Shown: in pieces, positions 55,212 to 64,000 of the stretch
How positions within the stretch are numbered: the first letter of the stretch is position 1
How the letters are laid out: the number at the start of each line of letters is the position of its first letter
Origin: Paraburkholderia aromaticivorans
GTDB taxonomy: Bacteria; Pseudomonadota; Gammaproteobacteria; Burkholderiales; Burkholderiaceae
Reading direction: 5' to 3'
Assembly (NCBI RefSeq): GCF_002278075.1
Contig: NZ_CP022989.1
Span: forward strand, 3,162,001 to 3,226,000
DNA length: 64,000 bases
Position numbers and translations under genes: made by a program
Notes under the pieces: generated by a model
The model's database searches: none
What the model was told of the DNA's origin: nothing
What the model saw: the letters and a program-made list of their open reading frames with translations, nothing else

Positions 55212-55440
55212 AAATGCTCCTGAGGTGCTCTGTTAAAGGACGAGCTGTCCTGGCTGCGTTGCACGCGACGGGCCGCGAAGCTGCGCCGGGTTTGAGCGGG
55301 CCGCCGACATGCGTCCTGGCGAAGGCCGCCGGCTGACATGCCGCCGGCATCTGATCGATCCGGCCGCACGGCGCCTCTGGCGCGCAACAAAACCCGTATT
55401 TTGCCTTGTGGCGCCCCTGAAGCGGGCAAAGCCGGTCATT

Positions 55441-55701
55441 CTAGCGGGCAATGCGGCGAGAATGGCGGCTTGTCACGGGCCAGGGCGGACAGGCGATGAG
55501 CGCGGCTGGCTGTCCGCGTGGCGGGGTTTGACGAGGAGGAACCGTCGGGTCCGGTCGATCCACGGGGCAGGGTGCGCCGCCGGGGTGCCCACGCAATGGG
55601 CGACCCGACGGAGCGCCGGCCGGCGCTGCGCGCGGCAAACCGCCGGGGGCGGCAAAGAGGGCGGCGGCGCGCCTCGCGAGCGCGCGCCGCGAAGCGGTCA
55701 T
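55441..55701 (-). pseudogene. Remnant of pqiC after pqiB
   Basis: ATG at 55701 overlaps the pqiB stop (ATGA), exactly where pqiC normally starts, and opens with a signal-peptide-like MTASRRALARRAAALFAA. After that the 86-residue frame is Pro/Arg-rich with no lipobox and no PqiC (DUF330) features. The gene seems to have lost its body. The 229 bp to the left (55212-55440) hold nothing recognisable. Confidence 0.55.
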
Positions 55702-57317
55702 GGCTTGTCTGCCGGCTTTCCGCGCACGAGCGACTCCGGATGGCGCTCGAGATAATCGGCCAGCGCGTTCAGCGATTGCAGCGTGCGGGTCAATTCCTGC
55801 AGCGCCTGGTGCACATCCGACACCATCGGCGAGTCGCGCTGCAAAGTCGCCTCTGCCGAGCCGAAGGTTTGCCTTGCGGCGGCGAGCGTGTCGCGCGCCT
55901 GCGGCACGACCTCGGTGTTGAGCCGATTGAACAGCGCATCGGCATTTTTCAGCGACGTGCTCAGGTTCGCGCCGATCTGGTCGAACGGAATCCGGTCGAG
56001 CTTCTTCGCAATGTCGGCTACCTGCACCTGCAGCGCGTCGAGCGTGTTCGGAATGGTCGGCAGTTCGACCGGCTCGGCGCCGATATCGAACTTGACGGGC
56101 GCCGCCTGCGGGAAGATGTCGAGCGCGATGTATAACTGGCCCGTCAGCAGGTTGCCGGTGCGCAACTGGCCGCGCAGGCCGCGTTCGACGAGACGCCGCA
56201 GCAGTTCGCCGCTGGCGGCCGTACGGGCCTGCGGCATCGTCGCGTTGCGCGCGCGCCGCCTGAGCCGGTCCGGGTACAGGTCCAGCGTGACCGGCATCGT
56301 GAAGTTCTGCGTCTGCGGATCGTATTCGACGCCGATGCCGGTCACCTGGCCCAGTGCGATGCCGCGGAAGTCGACCACCGCGCCCACCGAAAGCCCTCGC
56401 AACGACTGGTTGAAATTCATCACGGCGCGCACCGGGATACCGTCCGGCGCACGCATGGCGTCCGCTTCGTCGGAGGCGAGGCGGAAGTCGAATTTCTCGG
56501 CCGCTTGCTCGCCCATTGGCTGGCCCGGTGGCGTCTGGAAAGCGAGTCCGCCCACCAGAATGGCCGCGAGCGACTGCGTGTTGACGACGAAGCCGGCCGA
56601 GTCGAGCCGGACGTTGACGCCGCTTGCATGCCACCAGCGCGAATTGGTGCCGACGTACTGGTCGTAAGGCGCGGCGACGAACACCTGCATGGTCACGCCC
56701 GTGCCTTCCTTGTCGAGCGCGATGCCGTAGACCTGACCGACCTGCACACGCCGGTAGAAGATCGGCGAGCCGATGTCGATCGAGCCGAGCGAATCGCCAT
56801 GCAGGATGAAGCGGTGGCCTTTCTGGTCGGCGGTGATGGGAGGCGGCGTCTCGAGTCCGGCGAACCTGGTTTGTGTTTCCTTCGAGTGGCCGACGTCCAC
56901 GCCGATATACGCACCCGAGAGCAGCGTGCCGATGCCCGACACGCCAGCGGCACCCACGCGCGGACGAACCACCCAGAAGCGCGTGTCCTTGACCGCGAAG
57001 TTTTCCGCCTGCTTGGTGAGTTGCACGGCGATCTCCACGTGCGTCTGATCCTTCGACAGCGTGATCGCTTTCACCGAACCTATTTCCACGTCCTTGTATT
57101 TGACCTGGGTCTTGCCAGGTTCGAGGCCCTCCGCGTTATCGAACACGATCGTGATCGCGGGGCCGCGCTCCGTGACGGACTTGACGACAAGCGCGATACC
57201 GATCAACGCCGCGATCAGCGGCACGACCCAGACAAGCGAGGGTAGCCAGCTGCGCCGTGGCGCGATGTCAGGGTCGGGCAGATCGGGAGGTAAGAGGGGT
57301 TCTTGCGGGCTACTCAT
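55698..57317 (-). CDS. pqiB: MCE-domain intermembrane transport protein PqiB
   Basis: A 539-residue PqiB-type protein that bridges inner and outer membranes to carry lipids. One N-terminal membrane helix (about 27-46, LVWVVPLIAALIGIALVV) precedes three MCE domains (GLEPGKTQVKYKDVEIGSV; GSPIFYRRVQVGQVYGIAL; VGAVVDFRGIALGQVTGI) and a C-terminal helical tail (about 430-520). The partner pqiA is not upstream and pqiC is broken, so it is isolated from its usual operon. Confidence 0.92.
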   Translation of the reverse strand: MSSPQEPLLPPDLPDPDIAPRRSWLPSLVWVVPLIAALIGIALVVKSVTERGPAITIVFDNAEGLEPGKTQVKYKDVEIGSVKAITLSKDQTHVEIAVQLTKQAENFAVKDTRFWVVRPRVGAAGVSGIGTLLSGAYIGVDVGHSKETQTRFAGLETPPPITADQKGHRFILHGDSLGSIDIGSPIFYRRVQVGQVYGIALDKEGTGVTMQVFVAAPYDQYVGTNSRWWHASGVNVRLDSAGFVVNTQSLAAILVGGLAFQTPPGQPMGEQAAEKFDFRLASDEADAMRAPDGIPVRAVMNFNQSLRGLSVGAVVDFRGIALGQVTGIGVEYDPQTQNFTMPVTLDLYPDRLRRRARNATMPQARTAASGELLRRLVERGLRGQLRTGNLLTGQLYIALDIFPQAAPVKFDIGAEPVELPTIPNTLDALQVQVADIAKKLDRIPFDQIGANLSTSLKNADALFNRLNTEVVPQARDTLAAARQTFGSAEATLQRDSPMVSDVHQALQELTRTLQSLNALADYLERHPESLVRGKPADKP

Positions 57318-57604
57318 GACTGGGCTCCGAAGCGTGACTCGTGACTGGCTGCGTCCCGGCTTTCGCTCGCCACGCGCTCCTGAATGCGGGGGCGGGGCAA
57401 CTGCAGCGCCGTGCTCATCTGGTGCTCATCTCGCGTTCACCTCGCGCTCACCCTCGTGCCGGCCGCCGCGAGCTCACCTCGCGTTCCCCCTTTATCTGCG
57501 TTCCCACCGTTTCGCCGTTCCCCCGCATTGCCCTTTACCCGGTGTGTAGCGCGCGACGCGCCACACACGGGACCGGGACGGCGCCCGCGGCGCGCATGCC
57601 CCGC
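57318..57604. other. Intergenic region between pqiB and the DUF2950 gene
   Basis: About 290 bp without a credible gene. It contains loose direct repeats of CTCACCTCGCG-like sequence (57420-57490) and a GC-rich hairpin (57538-57571, CCCGGTGTGTAGCGCG pairing with CGCGCCACACACGGG) lacking a T-run. pqiA would be expected here but is absent. Confidence 0.5.
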
Positions 57605-58570
57605 TCAGGGCTGCACGGCTTCCCACGATGAGTCCGGGTCGAACGATTTAAGCGTCGCCGCGGCACGCGCGGACTGAGGCCCCAGGTTCTTCTGAAAAAT
57701 CTGCCCGTCCTGATTGACGATGAAGCTCATCACGCCCGTCTTGCCATACTCGGCGGGCCACGCGACGAGGCCGTAACCTTTCGTCATCGTGCCGTTCTCG
57801 ACGTAATTCTGGCTTCCGCCTTTCGCATGCGGCCCTTGCGCGCTCAGGATGCGGAAGTGATAACCGTGATAACCCTCCTTCGAGACGGAGCCGGTGTGCG
57901 GCATTGCCGCGGCGAGCGGGCCAAGGGGGCTGTCCGGTTCACCCGGCGCAGTCGGCCAGTACAAGCCGTCATGCTGGCCCGGTGTGCTGAGAATGTGCTG
58001 CGCGTAATGCTGGGTCAATTCCCGATAGTCGTGCTGCGCATCCAGATAGGCGAGCGAGGTCAGCATTGCCGCGCGCTCGTTGCGGCCAATGCGGCGGGTC
58101 ATGATTTCCTCGCGGCCGGCAGCGGGATCGAAGCGCCAGCCGTTGGAGGCCTCGACGAGCGGAATCGGCAGCGTCCAGCCGCTGTTGCCGACCGACAGAT
58201 GCTTGCTCGCGTGACCATTGAGCGGCGCCGGATCGTCGACGATCTGGTGTCCTGCCGCCCACGCGCCGAGAAACGCGTAGATATCGTCTTCGCCTACATT
58301 GGTGGTGGGAATGAAGCGCGTGAAGTCCTTGCCGAGCACGTGCTGCATCGCCGGGTGGTCGTTGCGGGAAAGCGCGTCGACGAAAGCGTTGGAGGCGGCC
58401 TCGGGTGTCGGATAAACGGCTTGTGCGTGCGCCATGGACGCGCCGAACAGCAGCGCGGCAAGCCCGAGAGCGCTGCGCGCAAGCCGCGGCTTGAGAGCAC
58501 AGACGTGGGTGTGCACAATCGGGTCGGCAACGCGTGTACCGAAGGTCTGGAAGATGCGAATACGGGTCAT
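57605..58570 (-). CDS. DUF2950 exported protein
   Basis: A 321-residue protein with a signal peptide (SALGLAALLFGASMAHAQA) and the DUF2950 fold (YPTPEAASNAFVDALSRND, GWRFDPAAGREEIMTRRIG, YHGYHFRILSAQGPHA, WPAEYGKTGVMSFIVNQDG). ATG at 58570 has AGGAG upstream. It follows the DUF3300 gene by 22 bp; the two are a recurring pair in proteobacteria with no known function. Periplasmic or secreted location is expected. Confidence 0.9.
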   Translation of the reverse strand: MTRIRIFQTFGTRVADPIVHTHVCALKPRLARSALGLAALLFGASMAHAQAVYPTPEAASNAFVDALSRNDHPAMQHVLGKDFTRFIPTTNVGEDDIYAFLGAWAAGHQIVDDPAPLNGHASKHLSVGNSGWTLPIPLVEASNGWRFDPAAGREEIMTRRIGRNERAAMLTSLAYLDAQHDYRELTQHYAQHILSTPGQHDGLYWPTAPGEPDSPLGPLAAAMPHTGSVSKEGYHGYHFRILSAQGPHAKGGSQNYVENGTMTKGYGLVAWPAEYGKTGVMSFIVNQDGQIFQKNLGPQSARAAATLKSFDPDSSWEAVQP

Positions 58571-58592
58571 GAGCGGCTCCTGTGAGATCGGT

Positions 58593-59939
58593 TTAATGTT
58601 GCCGGCCGAAGTGACGCTGACCGCCGCCGCCCGCACCCAGGCCGCCGCCGCGCTGCTGTCCGCCGCCGCCTGCGCCAAAGCCGCCGCCGGGCGGTTGTCC
58701 ACCGCCGCCCGCACCGAAGCCGCCGCCGGCGCGTTCGCCACCGCCACCCGCTCCCAGATTGCCGCTACGTGGCTGAGCCCCGCCATTCGCGCCGGCACCG
58801 CCGCCGCGATTGTTCGCCAACTGCTGCCGGCTTGCTTGCCCGCGCTGCATGTCCTGCTTCGCGGCCCCGCCGTCGCCCGCGCCGCGCAGCGCATTGTCAC
58901 GGTTCACGTTCTGCGCGTTGTTGCGAATGTCGGCGGCATTGTTGCCGCCATGCTGGATACCTTCGAGGCGCTGACTTGCCGTTCCGCTCAGGTTCTGGCC
59001 GGTGCGATTCTGCAGCGTCTGCTGCGCCTGCGCGCGCGAGGCCGACGTATCGCGCCCGCGATACGCGTCGCGCTGCGCACTATTCACGTTGGCCGTGGTA
59101 TTGCGGTTGAAGGTCGAGTTACGGTTCCAGTTCGTCGTGCTGCTGTTCACGTCGAGCCGGCGATTCACATTGATGTTGTTGTACTGATTGACGTTGATGT
59201 TGACGCTGTGATTGTTCCAGTTGACGTTGCTCCACAGCGAACTGGTGATCGCAACGCCGGCGCCGAATGCGAGTCCGGCGGCGAGGCCGCTCGCCACCGC
59301 ATAGCCCGGCGGAGGCGGCACATACACCGGGGGATAGGCCGGATACGGCCATGTACCGTAGACGACCGTGGGGTTGTATGTCGGCACATAGACGACCTGT
59401 GGGTTCACCGGCACGATCTGGATGGTGCTCTGCTCGACCACCACTTTCTGCTGCTGGTTGGTTTGCAGGTTGCCGGCCTGCTGCGCCTGCTTGCGCAATC
59501 GCTGCACCGAATCCATTACGTCGTTCGGCTGGGCGAGGAAGGCATTGCCCAACTGCGTGACCCAGTCCGGTTTCGACGCCATGGTGGCCAGCACCTGCGG
59601 AAACGCCACCAGCGATTGCACGCTCGGATCCCACGGCTCGGCGCCGACTGCCTTCACGGCGTCGTCACCCTTGAGGTTCGGATTGGCTTTCGACCATGCC
59701 GCCGCCGCCGGCACGTCTTGTGGAAACGTGGAAGCCATCAGCACCTGGGCGAGGAGAGCGTCCGGGTAGAGCGCGACCGGCGCGGTCAGCGCGTCCAGCT
59801 GCTGGTTCGAGATCTTTGCCGGCGCCTGTGCGTACGCGGCAGGCGCGGTGACCTCGAGGAAGAACGGCGCGCCGGCCAGTGCGGTCAATGTGGCGAGTAG
59901 AATCCGTGACCTTCTCTGGTATGCCCTGGATCGTTTCAC
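58593..59939 (-). CDS. DUF3300 exported protein with Gly-rich tail
   Basis: A 448-residue protein: signal peptide (about 1-37), DUF3300 domain (LDALTAPVALYPDALLAQVL, PWDPSVQSLVAFPQVL, VVYVPTYNPTVVYG), an Asn-rich middle (about 240-300) and a C-terminal tail with repeated GGGFGAGGGGQ-like units. The GTG at 59939 has GGGAG upstream and is preferred over the longer open frame. Its low-complexity halves suggest a cell-surface or periplasmic structural protein. Partner of DUF2950. Confidence 0.88.
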   Translation of the reverse strand: MKRSRAYQRRSRILLATLTALAGAPFFLEVTAPAAYAQAPAKISNQQLDALTAPVALYPDALLAQVLMASTFPQDVPAAAAWSKANPNLKGDDAVKAVGAEPWDPSVQSLVAFPQVLATMASKPDWVTQLGNAFLAQPNDVMDSVQRLRKQAQQAGNLQTNQQQKVVVEQSTIQIVPVNPQVVYVPTYNPTVVYGTWPYPAYPPVYVPPPPGYAVASGLAAGLAFGAGVAITSSLWSNVNWNNHSVNINVNQYNNINVNRRLDVNSSTTNWNRNSTFNRNTTANVNSAQRDAYRGRDTSASRAQAQQTLQNRTGQNLSGTASQRLEGIQHGGNNAADIRNNAQNVNRDNALRGAGDGGAAKQDMQRGQASRQQLANNRGGGAGANGGAQPRSGNLGAGGGGERAGGGFGAGGGGQPPGGGFGAGGGGQQRGGGLGAGGGGQRHFGRQH

Positions 59940-60776
59940 GATCAAGTCTCCCTTTTTGGAAGTTGTGTATGACGCACGGGTACGGTGCGTGAGACGTCGA
60001 AGTCGGAAGCCACCGGGAAGGGTGGTCCTTTGTGGCGGGTTTGATAACCGGTGCGGCGCACTGCCCGCACTGCCAATCGATGCCGGCATAAGACCCGCGA
60101 AAAGCGCGCTTCAAATGGACTCCGAATCGTGTTGCAGGCGGTGCTCGCATGATGGCAAGATTAATAAACCCTTTCCCACGAAATGTGCAATCTTTTCTCA
60201 AATAAATTCTTGTTGAATTTCCGTTGTTGATGGATTAGTGGATCGCCGCTTGCTTCGCCTCTATCGATCGTCAGCTTATCTAACAATGTTATTGCGTTTC
60301 GTGAAAAGGTCTCATAGGGTAATTGAAGCACGGTGAAATAGTCGCCGTGCTGCCCGAATAGGTCAAGCCGCATATTGACTCAGCCTGCCCTGTTTACTTT
60401 CTGAAGAAAGTTGCAGGCCGCAGCGTTCGCCCCTTCTTAACCGACGGGCCGCACGAAACATTCCTTCATCCATTCGCGGGGACGAGGGGCCCAACCGCAT
60501 TGTTCGAATCATGGCGCATGGACAGCTTCTTGTTGCATCAGTTATCGACGCGTTGATGAGTGTTGTTCAAAAGCGTATGCGCGAATCGACGAAATATTAG
60601 CGCGGCTCGATATCGATCGATTCACGTGAAAACACAATTTCATCAGGTATTTTTCGAATCCTGTCGGCTAATCTGCGGTTTGCTCGCCGTCAGTCTGTAA
60701 AGCGGCGAAATGTGCGTGCGATCACGGCTGATCCGAGCGCTTGCCACTCGAACGCTCAACCCAATGAGAGACTCCC
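59940..60776. other. Long intergenic region with no recognised gene
   Basis: About 840 bp between the DUF3300 gene and the glycine-zipper gene. The part from about 60160 to 60660 is richer in A/T than its surroundings. On the minus strand 60161-60373 is a 70-codon open frame (start MRLDLFGQHGDYFTVLQLP) without a clear ribosome site; it could be a small orphan gene or a remnant. I see no RNA gene or clear terminator. Confidence 0.4.
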
Positions 60777-61226
60777 ATGAAACGATTCGCCGTGGTGACC
60801 CTGGCCAGTATGAGCGCGCTCGCTCTGGCGCAAAAACCGGCCGTCTATCCCGCGCACGGACAAAGCCAACAGCAGCAGATGTCGGACGACGGAGCATGTT
60901 ACGCGTGGGCGAAGCAGAGCACCGGTATCGACCCCGCCGTGGTCGCGCAAACGCCTGCGACACCGTCGGGTCCGACCGGCGCGCGCGTCCGCGGTGCGGC
61001 ACGCGGGGCGGCGGCGGGCGCAATCGTGGGTGACGTGAGTGACAACGACGCCGGGCATGGCGCCGCGGTCGGCGCGACCGCGGGTGCGCTCGCCGGCGGC
61101 GTACGCAGCCGTCAACAACACGCCGCGCAGGCGCAAACGGCACAGGCCAACCAGCAGTCGGCAATGAGCACCTATTGGCGCGCTTACGGAGCGTGCATGC
61201 AAGGCAAAGGCTATACGGTTCAATAG
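60777..61226 (+). CDS. Glycine-zipper exported protein
   Basis: A 149-residue protein with a short signal sequence (MKRFAVVTLASMSALALA) and a Gly/Ala-rich zipper region (RGAARGAAAGAIVGDV, AAVGATAGALAGGV) that probably inserts in or packs against a membrane. Two Cys flank the zipper (DGACYAWA and GACMQGKGY). Proteins of this kind are common in Burkholderia and lack a defined role. Confidence 0.75.
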   Translation: MKRFAVVTLASMSALALAQKPAVYPAHGQSQQQQMSDDGACYAWAKQSTGIDPAVVAQTPATPSGPTGARVRGAARGAAAGAIVGDVSDNDAGHGAAVGATAGALAGGVRSRQQHAAQAQTAQANQQSAMSTYWRAYGACMQGKGYTVQ

Positions 61227-61433
61227 CAGCGCTGGGGTTCCCTCGTGCGGGTGGCCGGGCATGGCATCAACTAATCGACGCTCACTTTGCTTCAATGGGT
61301 GATGATTCAATGCGTGGCGCGGTCCCATAAGTCGTGTACCCGCACAATCGTTGCACTTGTCGCTCATGATCCGACTCCTCCGTGGGCAGCGCTCGTGTGG
61401 CTGGATTGATACGTTCGCGAGCCAGTTCCAACC

Positions 61434-64000
61434 CTATGGTTCGTCGCCGACGAACCACCGGAAGTAGGGATTGTCGGGTTGCGCCTGTAATGCGTCGCCA
61501 ATATCGCGAGACCACGCCTCACGCTCGCCGCGATAGGCGTCGAGCCCCGCGGCATAGAAGCTTTGCAGCGCACCGCGCTCCGCGTTCAAGGCCGCGCGGA
61601 AAGTGTCGTCGGCGTGGAGCAACGGCGGCTCGCTGCGAAGCGCGAGCAGGTGCGTGAGCGTGTCCGGGAAACCGTCGCGCCGCACCCATGCCGCGTATTC
61701 GATGCGTGGCCGGTCGTCGGTCACGGGCGGGGCATCCGCGGTGTAATACGCAAGGCCTGCGCGATCGGTGATCCAGGTCGCCAGCAGCGCCGCGGGCGAA
61801 GCCACGCCGACCTCGCGCAGCGACGCAGCCACCTGCGGTTGCGCAAAGCGCGATGCGATGCGCGGCACATCGAGTTCGATCGGCTGCATCGAACCGATCA
61901 GCATCATCTCGTGCAACTCGGTGGTCCACAGCGCGGCGTACGGAAACACCTGAATGAAGCTCTGGATCAGCGAGCGGGTGTCATCTTCATTTTGGGTCGG
62001 CAGGGGCAGCCACTGCGCGACGATGCCATCCGGGCGCAGACGCGAGGCCGCCAGCCGGTAGAAATCCGACGAGTAGAGATTGACCACGCCGGCTGCCGAG
62101 GGCGGCGGCGGTTCGAGCGTGATCAGATCGTAACGTTCGCTGTTGCGCAACAGTTCACGCCGTCCGTCGCGCAGGCGGATGTCGACGCGCGGGTCGGTGC
62201 TGACGCCGTAGTTGCCGTTGAACTGCGGCGCGGCGCGCACGACCGCCGGCAGCAGCTCGGCAACCACGCGTTGGTCGAGGCCGGGCCACCTGAGCAGCGC
62301 GCCACCGGTGATCCCCGTACCCAGTCCGATGACAAGCGCGCTGCGCGGCGTGTGGCGGTGAACCAGCAGCGGCAGCAGCGCTTGCAGACGCATATAGCGC
62401 AACGAGGTCATCGCGTCGCCGGAATTGGAGACCCCCTGAATGTAGAGGCGCCGGAACTGTTTCTGGCCCGCGCCCTGTGCGACGACGGCGACGGTGCCGC
62501 CGGCGCTTTCCTCATAGGCGACCAGGTTGCCGCCGCGCGCGGCGGCGAGCAGGGTGGCGAGACGCTCCGACGGTGTCAGCAGCACGGCACACAGGGTTGC
62601 CGCCGTCAGCACCGGCACACCCCAGCGAGCGCCGCGCCGCACGCCCTCACCGCGCCACACGGCGAGCGCGCCGACTGCGCCGGCGAGCACGGCAAGCGCC
62701 GCGAGCGCATGGACCAGCCCGAGTACCGGCACGAGCAGGAAGCCGGCTAGCAGCGTGCCGCCGATACCGCCCGCAGTATTGAGCGCCAGCACGGCGCCGA
62801 CATCGCGGCCGGTGTGCCGGGCATCCACGCTCACGCGCAGCGCGAACGGGAACGCCGCGCCCAGCAACAGCGTAGGTACGAAGACGATACAAGCCGCCGC
62901 GACGGCGAAGCCCGCGCACATGGCGGCGAGCAGGCTGCCGGTGGCGGAGAATGTCGCCTCGCGAGCGAGGTTTTGCCATTGCAGCAGCCAGCCGCCCAAC
63001 GCGGCGAGTTCCAGCAGCGCGACGAGTCCGGCGGCGACGATCAGCAGTGCGAACACGCCCCACGGATCGCGCGCGCGATCGACATGTCGCGCACTGAGCG
63101 CGCTGCCGAGCGTGAGCCCGAGTAGATACGTGGCGAGCACGATCGCAAAAGCGAAGCTGCGGGTGCTGATGAACTGGACAATCAGTTGTGACCACACCAC
63201 TTCGTAACCCAGCGCGATGCCGCCGGCGAGCGCGTAAAGGGCAACGGCGAGGCGTGCGCCGGGTGCGGCTTGACCCGCTGCTGTTTCAACGGAGGAGGCC
63301 GCGGCAAGCGGCTGTCCATCGGCAGGCGAGCGGGCAGAAGTGATGCGGCCAATGAGCAATGCGATCAGCGCGGCCAACGCGTTCAGTGCGGCTGCGGCCA
63401 ATGCGCTGCCTTGCACGCCAAGCAATGGAATCAGCATGAAGGCGGCGGCGAGCGTACCGGCGATCGCGCCGCCCGTATTGGCCGCGTACAGACGCGCGCC
63501 AACGCGGCCGAGCCGGGTGGCACGGGGGCCCAACGCACGCATCAAGACCGGCAGCGTGCCGCCCATCAGTACCGCAGGCAGGCCGACCAGCGCGAACGGC
63601 AATGCCCATGCAAGTAGTCCGGCACGATTCTGCAGCCATGCGAACGGCGCGGCCGCGTGCGCCAGCGCAATGGTGCCCGCCAGCGCCAGCAGTAGCGCGC
63701 CGCCTTCCAGTGCGGCGTAAAGCAGCAACGGCCGCGCGAGGCGGTCGGCGAGCCTGCCAAGCAGCCAGCCGCCTATCGCGAGACCCGCGAAGAAGGCGCT
63801 GACGCCGGCGGTGACCGCCTGCACGTCGACACCCACGACGAGCGCCAATTGTTTGATCCACAGCACCTGGTAAATCAGTGACGCGGCACCCGATGCGAAA
63901 AGCAGGAGCATCGGCCACGCAATGGATAAGGCCGGCGAAGCAGGGATGGGGTCCGCTTCGGCGGGGCCGCGTTCGCGCGGTTCGGCGTGACGCTGCGCGC
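61434..64000 (-). CDS. Multi-helix membrane protein fused to spermidine-synthase-like domain (runs off the right edge)
   Basis: The N-terminal ~460 residues form many membrane helices (SGAASLIYQVLWIKQLALVVG, GGWLLGRLADR). A Rossmann domain follows (ALVIGLGTGITGGALL, DIRLRDGRRELL) that resembles spermidine synthases, but the catalytic Asp motif is replaced by LITLEPPPPSAAG, so aminopropyl transfer is unlikely. An ATG lies at 63911, but the same frame stays open to the window edge and encodes a plausible N-terminal extension (ALSIAWPM just before the ATG), so the true start may lie beyond 64000. Function unknown. Confidence 0.85.
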   Translation of the reverse strand, partial: AQRHAEPRERGPAEADPIPASPALSIAWPMLLLFASGAASLIYQVLWIKQLALVVGVDVQAVTAGVSAFFAGLAIGGWLLGRLADRLARPLLLYAALEGGALLLALAGTIALAHAAAPFAWLQNRAGLLAWALPFALVGLPAVLMGGTLPVLMRALGPRATRLGRVGARLYAANTGGAIAGTLAAAFMLIPLLGVQGSALAAAALNALAALIALLIGRITSARSPADGQPLAAASSVETAAGQAAPGARLAVALYALAGGIALGYEVVWSQLIVQFISTRSFAFAIVLATYLLGLTLGSALSARHVDRARDPWGVFALLIVAAGLVALLELAALGGWLLQWQNLAREATFSATGSLLAAMCAGFAVAAACIVFVPTLLLGAAFPFALRVSVDARHTGRDVGAVLALNTAGGIGGTLLAGFLLVPVLGLVHALAALAVLAGAVGALAVWRGEGVRRGARWGVPVLTAATLCAVLLTPSERLATLLAAARGGNLVAYEESAGGTVAVVAQGAGQKQFRRLYIQGVSNSGDAMTSLRYMRLQALLPLLVHRHTPRSALVIGLGTGITGGALLRWPGLDQRVVAELLPAVVRAAPQFNGNYGVSTDPRVDIRLRDGRRELLRNSERYDLITLEPPPPSAAGVVNLYSSDFYRLAASRLRPDGIVAQWLPLPTQNEDDTRSLIQSFIQVFPYAALWTTELHEMMLIGSMQPIELDVPRIASRFAQPQVAASLREVGVASPAALLATWITDRAGLAYYTADAPPVTDDRPRIEYAAWVRRDGFPDTLTHLLALRSEPPLLHADDTFRAALNAERGALQSFYAAGLDAYRGEREAWSRDIGDALQAQPDNPYFRWFVGDEP

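Noticed and set aside
55441..56634. 397-codon minus-strand frame overlapping pqiB
   Set aside because: An Arg/Ala-rich shadow in another frame of pqiB; only its last 86 codons, after the pqiB stop, are discussed as a pqiC remnant.
60756..61367. Minus-strand frame starting at 61367 with a strong GGAGGAG site and an N-terminal CxxC
   Set aside because: It runs antisense through the whole glycine-zipper gene and becomes Arg-rich; at most the first ~45 codons could be a remnant.
61434..64000. Calling the membrane fusion a functional spermidine synthase
   Set aside because: The catalytic Asp motif is absent.

Overview
The window is high-GC, gene-dense DNA typical of Burkholderiaceae. The content fits a plant- or soil-associated Paraburkholderia: hyp genes, a type VI secretion (T6SS) locus, indole-3-acetate and catechol catabolism, 2-aminoethylphosphonate use, and many LysR regulators. 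The genus is inferred from gene content; I ran no search. No rRNA, tRNA, insertion sequence or CRISPR array was seen.

Layout. (1) 20-4602, + strand: a SIS-domain isomerase followed by hypD-hypE-hypA-hypB, the maturation genes for a [NiFe]-hydrogenase whose structural genes lie outside the window. HypB carries a very long His/Glu/Gly tract. (2) 4717-18606, - strand: a T6SS operon read tssH-tssB-tssC-effector-immunity-hcp-tssJ-tssK-tssL-tssM. A TagK-like gene is divergent at 19148. tssA, E, F, G and I (vgrG) are absent here. (3) 19969-31839: a catabolic block. An iac-type operon (iacC, iacD, transporter, iacB, iacI, iacH, iacE) and an iacF-like reductase flank catR and catBAC, so a route from indole-3-acetate to catechol and on through the beta-ketoadipate branch is likely. 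An exact ATAC-N7-GTAT CatR/BenM-type site precedes catB. (4) 32007-35309: LysR plus a TauE/SafE permease, a decayed cyanase and an SDR. (5) 35424-38587: LysR, phnW and phnX, for 2-aminoethylphosphonate breakdown. (6) 38689-49586: two paralogous giant proteins (1277 and 1252 residues), each ending in about eleven consecutive helix-turn-helix units. They flank a gene-debris patch, a cytosine-deaminase-like amidohydrolase and a GAF-GGDEF cyclase. (7) 49832-55211: two Hsp70 relatives with a DUF2760 protein. (8) 55441-64000: a lone pqiB with a wrecked pqiC, a DUF2950/DUF3300 pair, a glycine-zipper protein and a membrane/spermidine-synthase-like fusion that runs off the right edge.

The best candidate for something undescribed is the twin tandem-HTH system. 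The two proteins share architecture, a Ser/Thr-rich N-terminus and a conserved upstream DNA element at fixed spacing. They differ most in HTH units 1-4, while units 5-10 are better conserved. That pattern suggests modular DNA-binding proteins, possibly secreted effectors, whose sequence specificity has diverged.
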